Shown piece by piece: positions 43,829 to 56,018 of a DNA stretch of 64,000 nt. The DNA lies in the NCBI GenBank assembly GCA_022560025.1, contig JAFISE010000002.1, forward strand, positions 186,001 through 250,000. Reading direction: 5' to 3'. Numbering within the stretch: position 1 is the first letter of the stretch; each line of letters opens with the position of its first letter. Source of the DNA: Stagonosporopsis chrysanthemi. Lineage: Eukaryota; Ascomycota; Dothideomycetes; Pleosporales; Didymellaceae. The notes beneath the pieces were generated by a model. The model did not search any database. It saw nothing but the letters and a program-made list of their open reading frames with translations, and had not been told where the DNA came from. A program made the position numbers and the translations under genes.

Positions 43829-46313
43829 TGCTAGATCTGGCAGCTGCAGAACCGGATCATTCGCATTACACTCTGGATCTGATTCATGGAGGGGTCTCAA
43901 CCAGTTCTTGACTGCATCTGGCTTTGCATTTTTGAAGGTCGCGATTCTGAGCCGCTGAGGGGTTCATCGCAAGTACCGACAATTCCGCTCGGAACGCGGT
44001 TTGTTCCCGCCTGTCACTGCAACAGCAGCCTTATGACGCTTCCCGAATCACGTGCCCACGTGATGAGATGCTGCAGGATGTGCTCTTCCGCGACCTCGTC
44101 TTTGCCCCGCTCTAGACTCTAGCGCATTTGCTCGCAATCGGCACACTGAATTCGGCACCTTCCGCGTCATACGAGTTGAAGACCAATGCGTCCTCATACG
44201 CATTACATCCCACCTCAGCCTTTTCTCGATATCACATGTGCGCAGCGCTCAACCGATTCCCATCGAGAGTCCCATTTCGTTTGTGCTTGGCGTATTTCCC
44301 CTTTGGATGGCTTTGGCACCAGTAAAATCCCGATTTTCTGTTGAAGATTCCGAACCGTACTGTCCAGTTGCTTGGCTTTGACAAGCATGCCAGCTTCTGC
44401 AACCCCCCACTCCCCTTGATCCTTATATTGATCACGAGGTGCACTTGTGATCTATAGTGAGTTGTCCTGCATGATGACATCGCTCTACATTAGCTGAGCA
44501 TGGTGAAGGGTGCTATTGCTGTGGTCAGCACTTAGGCTCGGCGCTGTCGTAGCCAAAAGGACGACATTTCTGTATGTGGCTTGTGGGGAAAGGTCATGAA
44601 CATAGTGCAAGTCTTCGGGCTGGCCGTGGAGGTTGATTGTCGCCGACCTAGCGTGAGTCCTTGCTACGAAGTAGTGATCCTTTTTGAGGACTTCGGGGGC
44701 GAAAAGCAGCATCAACATTGCGAAGCATATCAGGTTCTGACAGCGATTCTAGAACCTCTTCTCGCCTGCTGGTCCCTGATCAATCATGTGAAACGACCGA
44801 CTTTTGCGCACCAGCATTCTCGTCACAGCGAAGATTTTTGCAGGGCATTGACTCTGTTGCTCACCGGTTGCTTCTAGGCCTTTCGGTGATGGAGTGCAGC
44901 TCGTGCGGAGACCGCAGAAAATCGGAGTTGCGCAGCTTGGTTCCACAAGTGCTTCGTGTCGGAACAGAATTCCGATCAAGTGGCAGCTAGCTGACAACTG
45001 GTTGGAATCGAGAGGATGAGCCTTCAGCCGCATCTTGAAATCCTCATCATCAGCGTCAAGCCTCATGCCATGCTTTAGCAGCGGCATACTACGTTGCTGG
45101 TGTTCATCATTGAGCACATCGACCTGTGCCAGCCCTTGATCGGTCCCATGGTTCACCGTTCAAACTATCATCACATGCAACAACAAGCTGACGCTCGCTG
45201 CTAGTGAAGCAGCGGCCGTTGACCTTGACTATCGAATGTTGCTGGTCTGGGGAAATGCCCGAACGAAGGTTTGCCACTAAAATCGAGCTGTGAGACACGA
45301 TAAGGCTGAGCCGCTGAGCAAGGTATGGTAAGCCTAGAGCATGCCTCAAGCGTATGACTACATACAGAAGTGCGAAAGCAATCTATCAGCATTTCGATGC
45401 GCTCATAGCACACATTATTTATAAACACGGCAGAGCACGAGGACCCTGATGCGGCGCCGCATGGAGGCTGCATAATCTCGCCTTTGACGCACAACTACAG
45501 CTTCGCTTCCGTCTTTGGCTTGCTTTCCCGCTGCTGTTGCATAAAAGCAGCATTACTCACTAGCGGCCCGCAATTTCCACAGGGGCCTTCCTGATCAAGA
45601 CCCTAGTGCCGTGCCGAGCACCTAAGATGCAGGCAACATTGGCCATTTGTTCATACTGGGCACAAATCGTTATCGTCGGATGATCTACCGAGCCGGCACT
45701 AGTACCTCACGATGTTTAGCTTATCAGGTACAGACACGCGTGGTACCTATTCCGAGTCTTGCCTGACTCTGATCGGTGGACAACCTCGCTTAATAGGACA
45801 GACCCTGAATACCAAGACGTCGAAGGCGTGGCCATGGACTCTCGTAGCGCAGTTGAGAGATGGAGAATATGACTAGACTGAGTCGAAGTATACAGGGCAT
45901 CGCGAGCTTCGTGTTGGTGGGGGTGAAGGCGTCGCTGAGCCCAGTTTTGTGGTCCAGAAGCGTCTCCATGCGAGCTCATCACCACTTTGAAGGTGCAGCT
46001 TCGTGCATGTAGTCAATACACTGACATGGTCATTGGATGCCTTGGGCTCAGCCGCTTTAGTTGCCGCAGCTGACAGCCTCAAGGTCACATGGTGGACTGC
46101 TCTACACCCATTTCACGGAATCAGTGGCGTCGAGATTAAGCCAGCCTTCGACAAGCCAGTCAAGCGTCCATGTCTTGGGCCGTCGAGGTCAGGAGCTGAC
46201 GAGAAGGAGGGCCCGACTCCCAACCATTCAAAGAGCCCCAGTCTGCATCTCGAGTTGTGCAAGACATTCCCCTTTGTCCTTGCGTTCACAGGGCTGAGAC
46301 AGTTTCGCCCACT
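43829..46313. other. 2.5 kb gene-poor region, possible decayed minus-strand gene
   Basis: No intact gene. Minus-strand stretches at about 44485-44718 and 44750-45350 read as protein-like pieces in alternating frames (GISPDQQHSIVKVNGRCF, LVVACDDSLNGEPW, LAQVDVLNDEHQQR). An inverted pair of CACGTG boxes lies at 44047-44064. Confidence 0.4.
44047..44064. promoter_or_regulatory. Inverted pair of E-boxes upstream of the P450 pseudogene
   Basis: ATCACGTG-CC-CACGTGAT: two CACGTG cores as an 8-bp perfect inverted repeat with a 2-bp spacer, about 220 bp upstream of the P450 start. CACGTG is bound by bHLH factors such as Cbf1 and SREBP-like proteins. A relic regulatory site is inferred. Confidence 0.45.
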
Positions 46314-49300
46314 ATGGGTTTTCTTCAGAAGTTGACAACCGCCACTCTGGGCTTGTCGATTTTGTCTCCAGGCGCCAGTGCTGATTTAATTGGACGCCAA
46401 GCTCTCAGTCCTCCCGCTTCCCTTCCCACGGGTTGGTCCTACAAAGGATGTTACACGTATGTTCTACTTTACCCGTCCCTTGTCGAGATGCAAGCCCGCA
46501 GTCTGGCCAGGGGATCCCCACTGACGATCATTCAGAGACGCTGTTGGCCGGAGATCGTTACAAGGTGCCTCTTTTGCAAGTGGCAACCAAAACGCCGAAG
46601 AATGTATCGACTTCTGCTCCACGGCTGGCTTCAGTTTAGCGGGTACCGAATACAGGTAAGCAATTATACAAACGCCGTGGCTGAGTTTGCACAGACTGAC
46701 GTTCACAGCTCTGAGTGCTATTGCGGAAACGTCATTGCTACTCCTGGCGGACCTGCTCCTAATGGCGAAGGCTGCAACATGGTATGCAATGGGGCGCCTG
46801 GCGAAGCGTGTGGTGGGCCAGATCGCCTTTCCGTGTATGAGCGCGTTGCCACACCACCTGCTCAATCCAGTGGTGTCGCAATTGAGGATGGTTCAGACTA
46901 CGTTTGGACTGCACGTGGCTGTTACTCTGACCTGACTTACGCGCGCATCCTCGTGCAAAGTGTAGGCGTGCAAGGTGGAGGCCAGAACAACAGCGCACAA
47001 AGCTGTACAACTGAATGCCGAAGGCAAAATTTCAAATATGCAGGTACCGAGTATGGCCAAGAATGTAAGTTTCATCAGCTGTTCCTTTCTCAGATGACTG
47101 ATCAAGCAATCAGGCTTCTGTGGCAACACGCTTAACAACGATCACAAGCCCAAGGATGAAGGCTGTAGCATGAGATGTACCGGCAATAGCAAACAGTTCT
47201 GCGGTGGCCCCGACCGCATTAACATCTACGAGTATGTGGAGAAGCCGAAGTCAACATCCAGCTCGAGCATTTCTTCGACAATTTCATCGACATTTTCATC
47301 GACAATTTCATCAACCACTTCGCTCACGGCTACGGGGGTGTCATCTACTATTACGCCATCGTCTTCTGTGACACAGTCTACGTCTTCGGACCACGTGTCC
47401 ACCGGCAGTTCGTCCTCCAGCAGCAGCAGCAGCTCTTCATTTGTCTCAAGCTCCACTAGCAGTGCGTCGGCGATTGAGACCACATCAAGTTCAACTTTAT
47501 CGTCCAGCGATCATTCATCTAGTCCCATCTCTTCGGATTCCTCAAGTTCTTCTGCTAGCTCTACTTCGGAGCATCCGACCACAAGCTCAAGCTCGTCCGA
47601 CGTACAAAGCTCGACGACTTCCGAAGCCCACACCACCTCGTCCTCTGTATCTTCTTCAGAATCCCACTTGAGCTCGTCTGTTTCTACCAAAAGCGACTAC
47701 TCTTCGGAATCGAGCTCGAGCGACCACGCCACTTCGACTCAAATTACCTCAACTGTTTCCGAACAGCAAAACTCGACCACCTCTTCAGAGTCATATAGCA
47801 GCACCGCTACCAGCACACAACTCAATATCACAACGTCTGATCATATCAATGCAACTTCGACAGTTTCATTGAACTCGACATTCTCAGAGGCGCACATAAC
47901 CTCAACTGCCTCTTCCTCGCCGAATTTGACCTCGACTGATACTATAGCTCATCCATGGACTACCTCAGATTCGATAGATGCGGCCACCATCACATCCATT
48001 GCACAGAACACCACTATATTAAAATCAGCAAACGCTACCATTACGGATACTGCACTCATCTCATCGACGGATTCTGCTTCTCTCAATGCCACAACCACAG
48101 CTCCTGTTGCACAGAACACTACTACCTTAATCTCGGCCAACGCTACTATTATGGAATCCGCAACTACTTCGCTGGATGCTACAACCACTGCGTTGACTGA
48201 GGTGAACTCTACTACATCCTTGAACACTACGAGTGTCGCTCCAATTCCGACTCCTGAGCCGAAGACTGGATGGCACTACGAGGGCTGCTACGTTGACGGA
48301 GCTGGTGGTCGCTCGCTTCCCAACGGTGGTGCTGTGCAAGGTCAGATGACAAACGAGAAGTGTCGCAACGCTTGTCGAACAGCAGGCTACTCACTCGCTG
48401 GTACCGAGTACGCTGCAGAATGCTTTTGCGGCAACAGACTTGTGGCCGGTGGTGCCCCGGCACCTGATGGCGAAGCTCAGTGTAATATGGCCTGTGCTGG
48501 GAACCAGACTGAAATCTGTGGTGGCCCCAACCGTCTCTCGCTCTTTCGCTACTACACTGGTAACGAACCCCCACCGTCATCAACCACAGCATCATCGTCC
48601 TCGAGTGCTGCGCCTCTTCCCACTGGTCTTCCTGCAGGGTTTGAATACAAGGGATGCTACGTCGACGGGCCTGGCTTTCGCGTAATGCAAAACCAACAAC
48701 CTGGAGATCCACAGATGACCGTCGCGTCCTGCTCTAGTATATGTGCCAGGCAAGGGTATGACGTTGCTGGTATGGAATATTTTACACAAGTAAGCCTAGA
48801 TATACTTCTGTCTTGTTCGATAACTAATTTATCTCAGTGTTTCTGTGATACCATGTTGCGAATGGGCGCGGCCCTCGCCAAGAACGACAACGAGTGCAAT
48901 ACACCTTGTGGTGGTAACTCTGGCCAGATGTGCGGTGGCGGTGATCGCCTGAGCGTGTATTCCAGCCAGAAGACTCTCAAGATTATCAATAAACCAGGAC
49001 CCATTCAGAAAGTCGGTAATTGGACTTACCAGGGCTGTGCCACAAGCATGGGTCTGGACTGGAACAAGCCGCTGCCATGGAAACTGACCAATCTGACCGG
49101 GAACAGCCCAGAATGGTGCCTCAGCAGATGTGCTAAGTACGGCTACATGGCTGGAGGAATGGAGTATGGATCCGAGTGCTGTAAGACTTGAGTCTCGAAT
49201 TTTCTACAAAATATCGGTCACTAATCAATGGTAGATTGTGGTGACGTTGATCACATGGCCGAAAAGGGTTCCCAACCGGCTCCAGAATCAGATTGCAACA

Positions 49301-51000
49301 CGCCATGTCCTGGCGATCCTGAGGCTTTCTGTGGCCAAGGCAACCGACTGACTTGGTACAAGTGGACCGGAGACCCGCTCTACACCTTCAGTTACCCTCA
49401 AGGTGCTGCTGCTGGACGATACGATTTCCTCGTCGGAAGTCCAGTCATTCCGCTCATTGCACAGCCTCTTATCAACGGCAAGGTCTCTTTCCTCGAGAAA
49501 CATGGAACTGGCCCAAACGGTACTGGAGCTTATGAGCTTGATCCGTCAATCGGTGGTGGAACCGACATCTTCCATGCCTTCCGTGAGATGGTCGGTCTCA
49601 AGACAGATGTCTTCTGTGCTGCCAGTTTGACCTTGCCCGACCGTGCAGGTCGCGTCATCAACGTGGGTGGTTGGTCTTCCTCTTCCTTGTTCGGTCTCCG
49701 CTTGTATTGGCCTGATGGACAGCTCGGCACCAACGGAACCAACGACTGGCAGGAGGACTTCAACCAGGTCAGCCTGCAAACTACGCGATGGTATCCAACC
49801 AGTTTGATCATGCCTAACGGATCGATTCTTGTCGTTGGCGGTGAGAATGGTTCTAATGGTCCTCCAGTGCCCAACATGGAAATTCTCCCACAGGTTGGGC
49901 CGCTCAAGCACGCGCAATACTTGGTCGACAGTGACCCATACAACCTCTACCCCTTCTTGGCCGTACTTCCATCAAGCGGTATTCTTATCCAGTATTACAA
50001 CGAGGCCCGTATCCTCGACGAGCGCACGCTTGACACGATCAAGATACTGCCGAAAGCTCCCGCCACCGTCAACGACGACAATGGTGGGCGCACTTACCCT
50101 CTGGAAGGCACCATGGTCCTTCTACCACAGGTAGCCCCCTATTCGGAGCCTCTCGAGGTACTCGTGTGTGGAGGTGCTGGAATTCAGCCAGCTTGGGGTA
50201 TCGACAACTGCGTTACAATCCAGCCTGACGCAGCCAACCCCGAGTGGACCATTGAGCGCATGCCGTCTCGTCGTGTGTTGTCCTGTATGACCACGCTGCC
50301 CGATGGTACCTTCTTGATCCTCAACGGCGCGGAAGAAGGTGTGGCGGGCTTTGGTCTCGCCGACATGTCAAATTTCAATGCGGTCCTTTACGATCCGAAG
50401 AAGCCGAAACACCACCGTATGAGCATCATGGCGAATACTACGATCGCGCGTATGTATCACTCTGAGGCTGTGCTCCTCGACGACGGCCGTGTCCTTGTTT
50501 CTGGATCCGATCCAGAAGATGACAAGCACCCTCAAGAGTACCGCTTGGAGGTCTTCCAACCTCCGTACTTGCTTCAGGGCAAGCCCCGCCCCGCTTTCAC
50601 CATTGAGAACAAGGACTGGATAAATGGAGCTGCGTACCCCTTCACGGTCACTTCAGGAGGCTCAAACATCAAGGTCTCGCTGCTAGGCTCCGAAGCGAGT
50701 ACCCACGGTAATTCGATGGGCGCGCGAGTCTTGTTCCCTACGGTTTCGTGTGGCGGATCCAGCTGCACTGTGACTGCACCCCCAGGCCCGTACGTTGCAC
50801 CACCAGGCTGGTACCGCATGTTCGTTCTCAGTGACGATGTTCCGTCGCATGCAACGTGGGTTCGCATTGGTGGTGATCCTGGCCGGCTGGGCGAATGGCC
50901 GAATGTGCAAGCCTTCCAGCCACTTCCAGGTGTCGGGCCTGTAAGCAGCCTCAAGACAGCGCCATCGGTGAAAACTGGTGGCCAGAAGTTCCGCGCTTGA
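46314..51000 (+). CDS. Secreted copper radical oxidase (AA5_1, glyoxal-oxidase-like) with five WSC domains (6 exons)
   Basis: Exons are 46314-46456, 46536-46655, 46709-47064, 47114-48789, 48838-49180 and 49235-51000, giving 1467 residues. A signal peptide (MGFLQKLTTATLGLSIL) leads to WSC domains at about 38-135 and 155-247, a Ser/Thr-rich linker at about 249-585, and WSC domains at 586-685, 714-808 and 823-918. Each has the GCY...GTEY/GMEY...C...CxGGxxRL cysteine pattern; WSC domains bind wall carbohydrate. The C-terminal half is a galactose-oxidase-type beta-propeller plus DUF1929. The cross-linking Cys is in TDVFCAAS (about 1004), Tyr in RWYPTSL (about 1064), the Tyr-His copper pair in ARMYHSEAVLL (about 1285), and the last His in STHGNSMGAR (about 1367). 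All radical-copper ligands are present, so it should oxidise aldehydes or alcohols and make H2O2 outside the cell. Several introns interrupt WSC modules. Confidence 0.93.
47240..48250 (+). repeat. Ser/Thr-rich low-complexity linker, coding repeat
   Basis: About 335 codons of nearly pure Ser/Thr, with short direct repeats such as TCATCGACAATTTCATCGAC at the 5' end. Around 47990-48200 two near-copies of a roughly 37-residue unit occur (AQNTTILKSANATI / AQNTTTLISANATI). This is expected to be a heavily O-mannosylated stalk, and N-glycosylation sequons (NTT, NAT, NST) are frequent. Such tracts vary in length between strains. Confidence 0.75.
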
Positions 51001-51714
51001 TCTTCTAGTATATCGCTTTCCCTTGTGTTATATCGTACTCTTAATTGAATGAATGAATGAACAATTCCATCCACGTCGAAATCTGGTGTGGCTGTGTGAT
51101 GACTAAGCTGTTTCTAGCCTCGGGCTTTCCCTATGACCTTGTTCCTGTCACCGCAGGGCTGATCGGATCCAACGTTCCTCATCCCGTGCACAACCATCGT
51201 CTCTCATTTGATTTTGCCTACGTGCTCTCATTTGAAAAACGACGCAATTGAATAGAAAAGGGGTCGTCAGCGGCGGTGGCACCCCTCCTAGGGCCTTGGC
51301 GGTTGGAAATTGCTCACAGCGCAACGTCTGCATGTTGGAAGCGCAATGGCAGGTGCACATGAACAGTTCCACATTACACAGTAGCTCAAACATCGACAAG
51401 CCGCCGGCAATTGCGAAGGATCTAGGTTCGGCTCCTTACCCCAGGTTCATGAAGATGCGGGGCGAATTGTCATTGGTGGGATCCCACCGACCGCCAATGG
51501 CTGCATACTACCTCAGATTACTATGTCAATGTATGTCGCATCATGATCCAATGCTGCATCCAGACACAATGCAGACATAGCGTCTGTAAGTATGGCCTCT
51601 AATGACCGAGGAACGGAGAAATTTTGAGATTACAGATGGCCGTTCGGGCCGTGTCAGGAACCATAAAGGTCTTGGGACCGAACCTACAGGTTACGAAACG
51701 GCAAGCGATTTGCA
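51001..51714. other. Intergenic region, WSC oxidase to pectinesterase
   Basis: About 710 bp with no gene. A short GAATGAATGAATGAAC run (GAAT repeat) begins near 51046. Confidence 0.5.
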
Positions 51715-52767
51715 ATGTTGTTCACAATTTCTTTCGTTGCCGTTCTGGCTTCTCTGGTCGCCGCTGACAGCAAAAACGAGCGCATCACTCCTCCACGTGG
51801 CGCACTGGTGGTGGATGCTTCCGGAAAGATCCAAAACAGTTACCGGAACGTCAGCGCAGCTGTGTCTGCTCTGGCCAACACAACCTCCCCGCAGACCATC
51901 TATATTACTCCTGGTATCTACACCGAACAGGTATACGTTGGCCCCCTCAATGGACCGCTCACCGTGCAGGGCTACACCAAGGATGCTCGCTCGTACAAGG
52001 ACAACAAAGTCACCATAACTGGTAACTTGTCTCGGCAAACACCGGGTCTGGCCAACAACGACGCAACAGCGACTGTCCGTCTGTGGACTTCAAATGTCAA
52101 GCTTTATAACTTGAACATTGCCAACACTTTCGGTGCTGCCACATCCAGTGGCCAAGCACTTGCTCTCAGTGCTCAGAGAACCAACCAAGGCTTCTACGGC
52201 TGCAAGTTCACTGGTTGGCAGGACACCATCTACGCTAATGAGGGGCGTCAAATCTATGCTAAGACCTTCGTCAATGGTACGTATTCAGCAATTACTATGG
52301 AAGCAACGCATTGCTGATCGTGATCAGGCGCAGTGGATTTCATCTTCGGTCTTCGCGCATTAGCTTGGTTCGAGAAGGTTGACATCGAGGCGATCGGATC
52401 TGGATGGATCACGGCAAACGGTCGCGAAGCGGCAAACAACACCAGCATTTATGTCTTCAACCAGGCAAATGTTCGAGGTTCTAGCGGCACGGCTTCGACG
52501 TATCTTGGCCGCCCATGGCGACAGTGGAGCCGCGTTATCTTCCAAAGGAGCTACCTGGGAGATGTTGTGAGACCCGAAGGATGGGTAAGATGGGATGCTG
52601 TGCAGCCTTTGGACAACGTGGTATACCAGGAATATAAGAACGATGGTCCCGGCGCTGCAGGTCAGAGAGCAAACTTCAGCTCGCAAATCAGTAAGCCGAT
52701 CAATATCAAGGACGTGTTTGGGCGTGGTTTTGAGAACGAGGTGTGGGTAGACGCCAACTACTTGTAA
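51715..52767 (+). CDS. Pectin methylesterase, CE8 (2 exons)
   Basis: Exons are 51715-52276 and 52328-52767, giving 333 residues. A secreted enzyme that de-esterifies pectin, exposing it to lyases and polygalacturonases. The signal peptide is MLFTISFVAVLASLVAADS, and the right-handed beta-helix follows. Catalytic motifs: a Gln in SSGQALALSAQR, the second Gln and general acid region in GFYGCKFTGWQDTIYA, the nucleophile Asp in GAVDFIFG, and the Arg of TYLGRPWRQWSRVIF. Length and order equal fungal CE8. The intron sits one base into the Gly codon preceding AVDFIFG. The neighbouring oxidase is also extracellular, so a plant- or litter-associated life is suggested, though no other pectinase is in view. 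Confidence 0.94.
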
Positions 52768-55051
52768 TTATAATTACAAACAAGCATAGTTGAGTAAAAT
52801 AATTCTGTTTGCTCCAAGCCAGTACGATGAACTGATGTCATTCAAGGAGGCTCCCGGGGTCGCACAGCTCTTTACGTCACGTGACGATGCTTTTTACAAG
52901 GCGTCACATTGCAGTAGAAGGAAAAGGACGGTTGTGCTCTGTACGGAATCAGAGTGCAAACTTCCCGCTGTCAGCAATATCAGAGGGATGATAGAGGACG
53001 TGTGTGCTGGAAGATTTGCAGATGCACGTGGCAAGGGGATTATCTGGTTCGGCGCCGCTGTCGTTCCTTTCCTTCGCTATGTGACGACAACGCATCACAT
53101 CCGAAAAACAGATGGCCGCGGTCCGGCTGCGCTCTGATTGTCGAATAACAAGCAGCTGAGTGTGCCAATCGAATAATTCGATGGTGTCTGGCTGACGAAA
53201 CATACCACAAGCATGCCGTACGTTCAGCAAAACCGCCTACCAATCGTCCGCGCTCCAATTGAGCGTACAACTAACATCGGTTGCGGCAACAGACGGTGCG
53301 AGGATGCTGACGATTATGAGGACTTGCGAGCCGGTTGCTGCGCCACGCACTTGGACCACGTCGCTGCCTATTCTCTTCCTCCAAAGTGCAGTCTTTTCTT
53401 ATCAAACAGGCACGACTTCCTGCGGCTGCCTTCGGATCACTCCCGCCTGTTTCGCTTGCGTCGACGTGGTCTGTTGTGAAACGACGTCGGTGCTCAGCTA
53501 CCTAGGCCTACCTCAGGCATCCCCCGCTAAGCAGTTGCCCTACCCCCTGCAAATCATACAAAGCCCTAGCTTGGAGGGCTCCGAGCGTTCTGCGGACAAG
53601 CCTTGAGATGTCGCATAATGGCAGCTTCGGAATCCCTGCCATGGAAAATCTCTTTCTCCAGGCCATTCGTCCGATTCCACAGCGATGCTAGGCTGACGAA
53701 GATGCCTACACGGGGGCCGATCATGTCTGCATGTACGGTCATTATGTTGAGACAACACACCAGCGAATACGTACGAAATCTGGACAGGTGCATTCTTTCC
53801 ATATTTGATCTACCATAGCACGCAATGCCAGTCTATTCTCTACTCGGCACGAGGTCAATGCAGCGAACAAGGCGCTTTTCGCACGGATACGAAGATGTTG
53901 AGCGCGTCCAGTTCCAGCAAAAAGGGGATGTTGTTCACTTCAGCAAGGCCCGTGACCATAGCTAAATGCATTCCGAGCCGGGCCCGGTATGGAATAAGGA
54001 ACCTCTCGGCAGTACGTTCAGGCGGCCAGAGGCGCTCGACAGCAACTTTTCTGAGGACGTATCAAAGCTAAAAGCCTCCACGTGCCTCCATTGAAGATTC
54101 ATGGGACTGCATTCAGAGGATGGTCAACCTTGTCGCGCGTCGCGCGGGTTGTGGGTCTTGCGGGGCCACCCGCCAAAGTTCCTCTTTTCTCGGAAGGTCT
54201 GGTTCGCTCCGAGGGCGCGGTCACACACAATTTCGTGCTACTCTGCCCCAAGGTCGTGCTCTCTTGTATTGCAGCGCCATCTTTCGACAGCGATTGCAGC
54301 AGGAATTCACGATGGGAGGCCTGAGGTGGCGTTTGGTGAGAGTTTGAACGTGGACACCGCGTTTTTGTGGCAACTACTGTTTCGAAGCCTCCTGTCAAAA
54401 CAACGGCCATGAACGGCATTCTGGAAGCAATATCGAACATCCTCGAACGGCAATGCATGAAACACGCGTACGCGTTTCCGGTCCTTACTTACTATAGTCG
54501 TGAGGCTGTGGACTTGGACGTGTTCCGCGGACACGATCAGCCGTCATGCGGTCAACGTTTTGATAAGCCCACGTTGCAGTACAAGACACACGCGAGAGAG
54601 GCACACCAACGAACAAGATCGCGATGGTGGAGCGTTCAGATATCCGATTGCAGTGGCCAGACTCTACGCGTAGCGACAGAATGACGTTCTGTAATACCAC
54701 CCTCCATCTCTCACATTCCTCCTACTGCGTTCTGCAGCGAGATTGCGAAGCCTTGCAGTGGGAACTTCCCCTCGATTGGTACGAAGCTGGGTCAGCAGAT
54801 AGGCCCGAGCAGACCTGACGGGCATCACCCACACCCTCGAGCAGAAGCACGATCTGCTACAGCCTTCACGGCGATCCCTGGCAGAGTCGCACAGGCACTC
54901 CCGGGTCGTCGTTGCTTAGACTCCTTACATTTGCGCGAACGCATATAATGCTCTATCGTACCCGAGCTATTGTTCAGCACATTGTGCACCTCTATCAATA
55001 GCAATTCCTTTACCTTCGACCGGGCGATCGCTTTCTTATCACTCTCCAGTC
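52768..55051. other. 2.3 kb gene-poor region
   Basis: No gene supported on either strand. A 12-bp perfect palindrome, CGTCACGTGACG (CACGTG core), lies at 52875-52886, about 110 bp after the pectinesterase stop. The short frames are composition-driven. Confidence 0.5.
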
Positions 55052-56018
55052 ATGACCGTACGAAGCAAGCACAGCCTGATGTCTTTCATGACAGGAAAAG
55101 ACACGGCAGAGAAGTACAGCAGTAGAGACCCGACTCTGCCCGTACACGAGCCCTCATCAGCACCTCCATCCGAGGCAGCGCCAAAGCCACAGACTACTGT
55201 TCGCAAGGAAATTGCAGCTTTCCTGGGGGAGCTGATCGGAACATTCATGTTTCTGTTCCTGGCGTTTACAGGAACACAAATTGCGCTGAATGCTGCTGGC
55301 ACACAGCAACTCACAAGTTCCGACAACCCGGCTCCCGATGTTTCGAAGCTCATATACATTTCATTCGCCTTCGGTGTATCTCTTGCCATTAATGTTGCAA
55401 TCTTCGCGGACATCAGTGGTGGAAAATTCAATCCTGCGGTAAGTTTGGCTAACGCTTCCCCTAGCCCCACTCGATGGCACTACCGGTACTCCCTCAGCTC
55501 TTCACGCAAGCAACATAGTAGCACAGTGTACAACAGGGACTAATAAGAATGTCCAGGTAACAACAGCACTTTTTCTCACTGGCAAGATCACTTGGCATCG
55601 CGCTATCCAAACGATCATTTCCCAGATGATTGCGGGCATTGCAGCTGCTGGTTTTGTAAGCGGTCTGCTGCCGGGGCCCCTCATCATTGCTACCGCGCTT
55701 GACCCGTCAATGTCGATTACTCGCGGCCTATTCTTGGAGTGTTTCGTCACTGCTCAACTCGTGCTTACCATTCTCATGCTTAAGGGTGGAGCGGCTAAAC
55801 CAATGTACATTGGTTTCTCCTTGTTCATCGCTGAGATGTGTAGTGTCTACTTCACTGGTGGCAGCCTCAATCCGGCTCGCAGCTTTGGCCCAGCCGTTGT
55901 TGTGGGATTTTCCAGCTACCACTGGATTTACTGGATTGGCCCACTCTTGGGCGCCGTCCTTGCTAGCGGCGCATACGCCCTGATCAAAGTGGTGCGACAG
56001 GAGTCTATCCGCGAGTGA
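55052..56018 (+). CDS. Aquaporin / MIP channel (2 exons)
   Basis: Exons are 55052-55438 and 55557-56018, giving 282 residues; the 118-nt intron is phase 0 and falls right after the first NPA. A cytosolic N-terminus of about 50 residues (Ser/Pro/Lys-rich, probably gating or phosphorylated) precedes six membrane helices, beginning EIAAFLGELIGTFMFLFLAF. The pore motifs are GGKFNPAV and TGGSLNPARSFGPAVV, both with canonical NPA. The second has the selectivity Arg after NPA, and the short loop and family pattern match orthodox water channels rather than the long-loop aquaglyceroporins. Water transport is inferred; small solutes or H2O2 are possible. The start is the first ATG. Confidence 0.9.

Noticed and set aside
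43400..43900. The 166-residue P450 N-terminal frame as an intact small gene
   Set aside because: It ends by reading through an intron and out of frame into lesions; downstream P450 blocks show it is the head of the pseudogene.
54099..54458. 119-residue minus-strand frame in the gap before the aquaporin
   Set aside because: No motif, and three overlapping frames on the other strand look alike.
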